Source of the DNA: Candidatus Segatella intestinihominis
Lineage (GTDB): Bacteria; Bacteroidota; Bacteroidia; Bacteroidales; Bacteroidaceae
DNA: 7,623 nucleotides
Reading direction: 5' to 3'
NCBI GenBank assembly: GCA_900548535.1
Contig: URLG01000104.1
Span: 1-7,623 of the forward strand
How positions within the stretch are numbered: the stretch's first letter is position 1; every line of letters begins with the position of its first letter. Below are positions 5,795 to 7,623 of the stretch, one piece after another. A program made the translations under genes and the position numbers. The notes beneath the pieces are model-generated. The model was not told the DNA's origin and ran no database searches. It saw nothing but the letters and a program-made list of their open reading frames with translations.

Positions 5795-5802
5795 CAAAGG
5801 TA
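5795..5802 (-). promoter_or_regulatory. Probable -7 box for the M16 peptidase gene
   Basis: The minus strand reads TACCTTTG at 5802-5795, a match to TAnnTTTG, 45 bases before the peptidase ATG. No clear TTTG is seen 19-21 bases further upstream. The site is divergent from the kinase promoter about 60 bases away. Confidence 0.55.
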
Positions 5803-5864
5803 AGCAATCTTTGGCTAATGTGAGCATTCCAATCAATAAAAAAGATAAAAAATAGAGCTTTCTC

Positions 5865-5895
5865 TTTGTGTTGTCAGCAAAATGATTTATCTTTG
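5865..5895 (+). promoter_or_regulatory. Promoter of the sugar kinase gene group
   Basis: TTTG (5865-5868) and TATCTTTG (5888-5895) are separated by 19 bases, a full match to the Bacteroidetes housekeeping promoter. The leader to the ATG at 5925 is about 20-25 bases. Confidence 0.8.
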
Positions 5896-5924
5896 CTCCC
5901 ATAAAAATAATAAATTAGATACAA

Positions 5925-6866
5925 ATGCGCAAAGTAATAGGAATAGGAGAAACCGTGCTTGACATCATCTTCAAGGGCGGCAAGCCGATAGAGGCAGTAC
6001 CGGGTGGCTCATCATTCAATGCAGTCATCTCGTTGGGTCGTGCGGGCGTAAATGCTTCGTTTATCAGCGAGGCGGGCAACGACCGCATAGGAGAGTATGT
6101 GATTCAGTTTTTGAGAGATAATGGGGTGAATGCTGACAATGTGAGCATCTTTCCGGAATCGAAGTCGCCGCTCTCGCTGGCTTTCCTCGACGAGAACAAC
6201 AATGCCGACTACATCTTCTACAAGGATCATCCTCACGACCAGCTGGAGTTTGCCACACCGGAAATCAATCCTGGCGACATCGTGCTCTTCGGTTCGTTCT
6301 TCGCTCTGAATCCTGTGGTCCGTCCTCAGGTTGCCGGCTTTCTGGAGTATGCGAAAGAGCACGGCGCCATTCTTTATTACGACATCAACTTCCGTGCTTC
6401 TCATCAGAACGAAATCATGAAGATTACGCCTAATCTGATAGAGAACCTGGAGATGGCTGATTTCGTACGCGGAAGCCACGAGGACTTTGGAATCCTCTAC
6501 AAGAAACCGGAGGCGGATAAGGTTTATAATGCCGAAATCAGTTTCTACTGCAAGAAGTTTATCTGCACCCAGGGCGCTGAGCCTGTAGAGGTTCGTGCCG
6601 AGAACGGCTTTGCCAAGAGTTATCCTTCGGAGAAGATGAAGCCGGTGAGCACTATCGGAGCCGGCGATAATTTCAATGCCGGTTTCGTTTTCGGACTGAT
6701 CAAGGAAGGAATCACCCGCGAGGACATCGACCGCGGCTTATCTGAGGCGCAATGGGACAGTCTCCTTGTTTCGGCTCAAGAATTCTCCACCGAATGCTGC
6801 AAGGACATCTACAATTATGTTTCCAAGGAATTCGGAGAGCAAAAGAAGAAGGAACTAAAAAATTAA
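5925..6866 (+). CDS. PfkB-family carbohydrate kinase, fructokinase-like
   Basis: This enzyme would transfer phosphate from ATP to a sugar in the cytoplasm. PfkB signature 1 is present as GGSSFNAVISLGRAGVNASF (residues 27-46) followed by GNDRIG, which covers the sugar lid. Signature 2 is STIGAGDNFNAGF (242-254), with Asp248 as the expected catalytic base; the usual leading Asp-Thr is Ser-Thr-Ile here. DINFR (153-157) is the conserved central strand. The 313-residue length is standard. In Bacteroidetes such enzymes are most often annotated as fructokinase (ATP + fructose to fructose 6-phosphate), but exact substrate cannot be fixed from sequence, and ribokinase or 2-keto-3-deoxygluconate kinase activity cannot be excluded. 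It has its own promoter and is followed after 5 bases by the next gene. Confidence 0.88.
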   Translation: MRKVIGIGETVLDIIFKGGKPIEAVPGGSSFNAVISLGRAGVNASFISEAGNDRIGEYVIQFLRDNGVNADNVSIFPESKSPLSLAFLDENNNADYIFYKDHPHDQLEFATPEINPGDIVLFGSFFALNPVVRPQVAGFLEYAKEHGAILYYDINFRASHQNEIMKITPNLIENLEMADFVRGSHEDFGILYKKPEADKVYNAEISFYCKKFICTQGAEPVEVRAENGFAKSYPSEKMKPVSTIGAGDNFNAGFVFGLIKEGITREDIDRGLSEAQWDSLLVSAQEFSTECCKDIYNYVSKEFGEQKKKELKN

Positions 6867-6871
6867 GTTAA

Positions 6872-7297
6872 ATGAAAAAGATTTTAATGTTTTTATTAGG
6901 ACTTCTTTTGTGTATTTTTGCTGTTTTGAGTATTGAACAATATTCAAACAAAGTTAGCAAAGAACGACATGAAAAAGAAGTTTTTCAAGCAAAGCAAGAT
7001 AGTATTTGGCTAGCTGAAGAAAGAGAGGAACAAATAAAAGATAGTCTTAAGCAAATTGTTGAAGATAGTCTTCGGCAAATAAGAAAAGATAGTATAAATA
7101 AAGTTATAGATGAGTTACGAACAAAAGAAAAAAAATATCCATTATCTCAAGAACAGCAAGAATTAATGGAATGTTATAATGAGGCAGCTCGCAGGGCGGT
7201 AGATACTAAATTTAATAGTAATACGGAACGAATGTGGTATGGATTGCCACCAGCAAATTCTGGTGCTGCAGATGCTTTCGCTAATAGTTTTAAATAG
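6872..7297 (+). CDS. Small membrane-anchored coiled-coil protein of unknown function
   Basis: The 141-residue product starts MKKILMFLLGLLLCIFAVLS, a signal anchor or uncleaved signal peptide spanning about residues 4-20. Residues 28-90 are highly charged and helical with DS pairs 8 residues apart (KDSLKQIVEDSLRQIRKDSI), typical of a coiled coil. The end is a small globular-looking tail with WYGLPPANSGAADAF. No lipobox is convincing. It most likely sits in the inner membrane with the helix in the periplasm. The gene is much richer in A and T than the kinase and flavoprotein genes on either side. It lies 5 bases after the kinase stop and 7 bases before the flavoprotein start, so co-transcription is likely. 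I do not recognise a named family. Confidence 0.75.
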   Translation: MKKILMFLLGLLLCIFAVLSIEQYSNKVSKERHEKEVFQAKQDSIWLAEEREEQIKDSLKQIVEDSLRQIRKDSINKVIDELRTKEKKYPLSQEQQELMECYNEAARRAVDTKFNSNTERMWYGLPPANSGAADAFANSFK

Positions 7298-7304
7298 TTT
7301 TATT

Positions 7305-7623
7305 ATGATAGAAATTACAAACAAAATTTATTACGTAGGCGTAAACGACCGCAATAAGCATCGTTTTGAGGGCCTCTGGCCTTTGCCTAACGGAGTGAGC
7401 TACAACTCTTATATCATTGACGATGAGAAGGTCGCGCTGGTAGATACTGTAGAGGTTGATTTCTTCACCCAGTTCCTCGAGAACATTCACGAGGTGATTG
7501 GCGACCGAGAAATCGATTATCTTATCATCAACCACATGGAACCTGACCACAGCGGCTCCATCGCCCTCATCAAGAAATATTACCCTAACATCAAGATTGT
7601 GGGCAACAAGAAGACCCTGGGAA
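7305..7623 (+). CDS. A-type flavodiiron protein (FprA family), 5' part only
   Basis: The first 106 residues are present; the gene runs off the right edge. The start ATG at 7305 gives MIEITNKIYYVGVNDRNKHR, the usual beginning of FprA-type proteins. The metallo-beta-lactamase-like diiron site appears as NHMEPDHSGS (residues 76-85), giving iron ligands His77, Glu79 and Asp81 and the adjacent His82; the other iron ligands and the C-terminal FMN-binding flavodoxin domain lie beyond the window. The family reduces O2 to water or NO to N2O in the cytoplasm and protects anaerobes. This fits an anaerobic gut-type Bacteroidales host. Which gas is preferred cannot be told here. Confidence 0.92.
   Translation, partial: MIEITNKIYYVGVNDRNKHRFEGLWPLPNGVSYNSYIIDDEKVALVDTVEVDFFTQFLENIHEVIGDREIDYLIINHMEPDHSGSIALIKKYYPNIKIVGNKKTLG

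Noticed and set aside
6012..6479. A 155-codon leftward frame opposite the kinase gene
   Set aside because: It is the complement of the conserved PfkB region and has no independent support.
7290..7550. An 86-codon leftward frame at the right edge
   Set aside because: It lies opposite the flavodiiron gene, whose diiron motif makes the rightward frame certain.

Overview
The window looks like a Prevotella/Segatella-type member of the Bacteroidales. The grounds are Bacteroidetes promoters (TTTG about 19-20 bases before TAnnTTTG), a BspA-like LRR_5 surface protein with a Prevotella-style C-terminal tail, an AAA+/DUF4143 ATPase, and housekeeping genes of matching style. This assignment is inferred from sequence style; no database was searched.

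Left third (1-3502): an accessory, decaying region. A leftward promoter with an 11+3+11 palindrome points out of the window. A BspA-like repeat protein follows that has no ATG start and no signal peptide. It converges, over a shared bidirectional terminator, with a leftward AAA ATPase/DUF4143 gene broken by a one-base frameshift. Back to back with the ATPase is an orphan 124-residue reading frame with only a TTG start, probably the tail of a larger lost gene.

Middle (3571-4450): the most unusual part. A well-formed promoter whose -33 box lies inside a perfect 18-bp palindrome precedes three tandem small genes of 29-30 codons. Each encodes a single hydrophobic helix with a short Asn-rich C-terminus ending in Lys, and each has the same start cassette (GAAAGGAAA ... 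GATTATG). They are absent from normal gene calls because of their size. They are followed by two hairpins that can pair in alternative ways. Next come three operator-like repeats about 33-34 bp apart, leading to a promoter that runs almost at once into a strong hairpin.

Right half (4454-7623): a leftward M16 zinc peptidase that carries an in-frame, inverted array of 7-bp repeats between its domains. It is divergent from a rightward group comprising a PfkB-family sugar kinase (fructokinase-like), an AT-rich gene for a small membrane-anchored coiled-coil protein, and the start of an A-type flavodiiron protein cut by the window end. Spacings of 5 and 7 bases suggest co-transcription of the last three. 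The kinase and flavoprotein are ordinary core-type genes, while the AT-rich gene between them looks like a later arrival.
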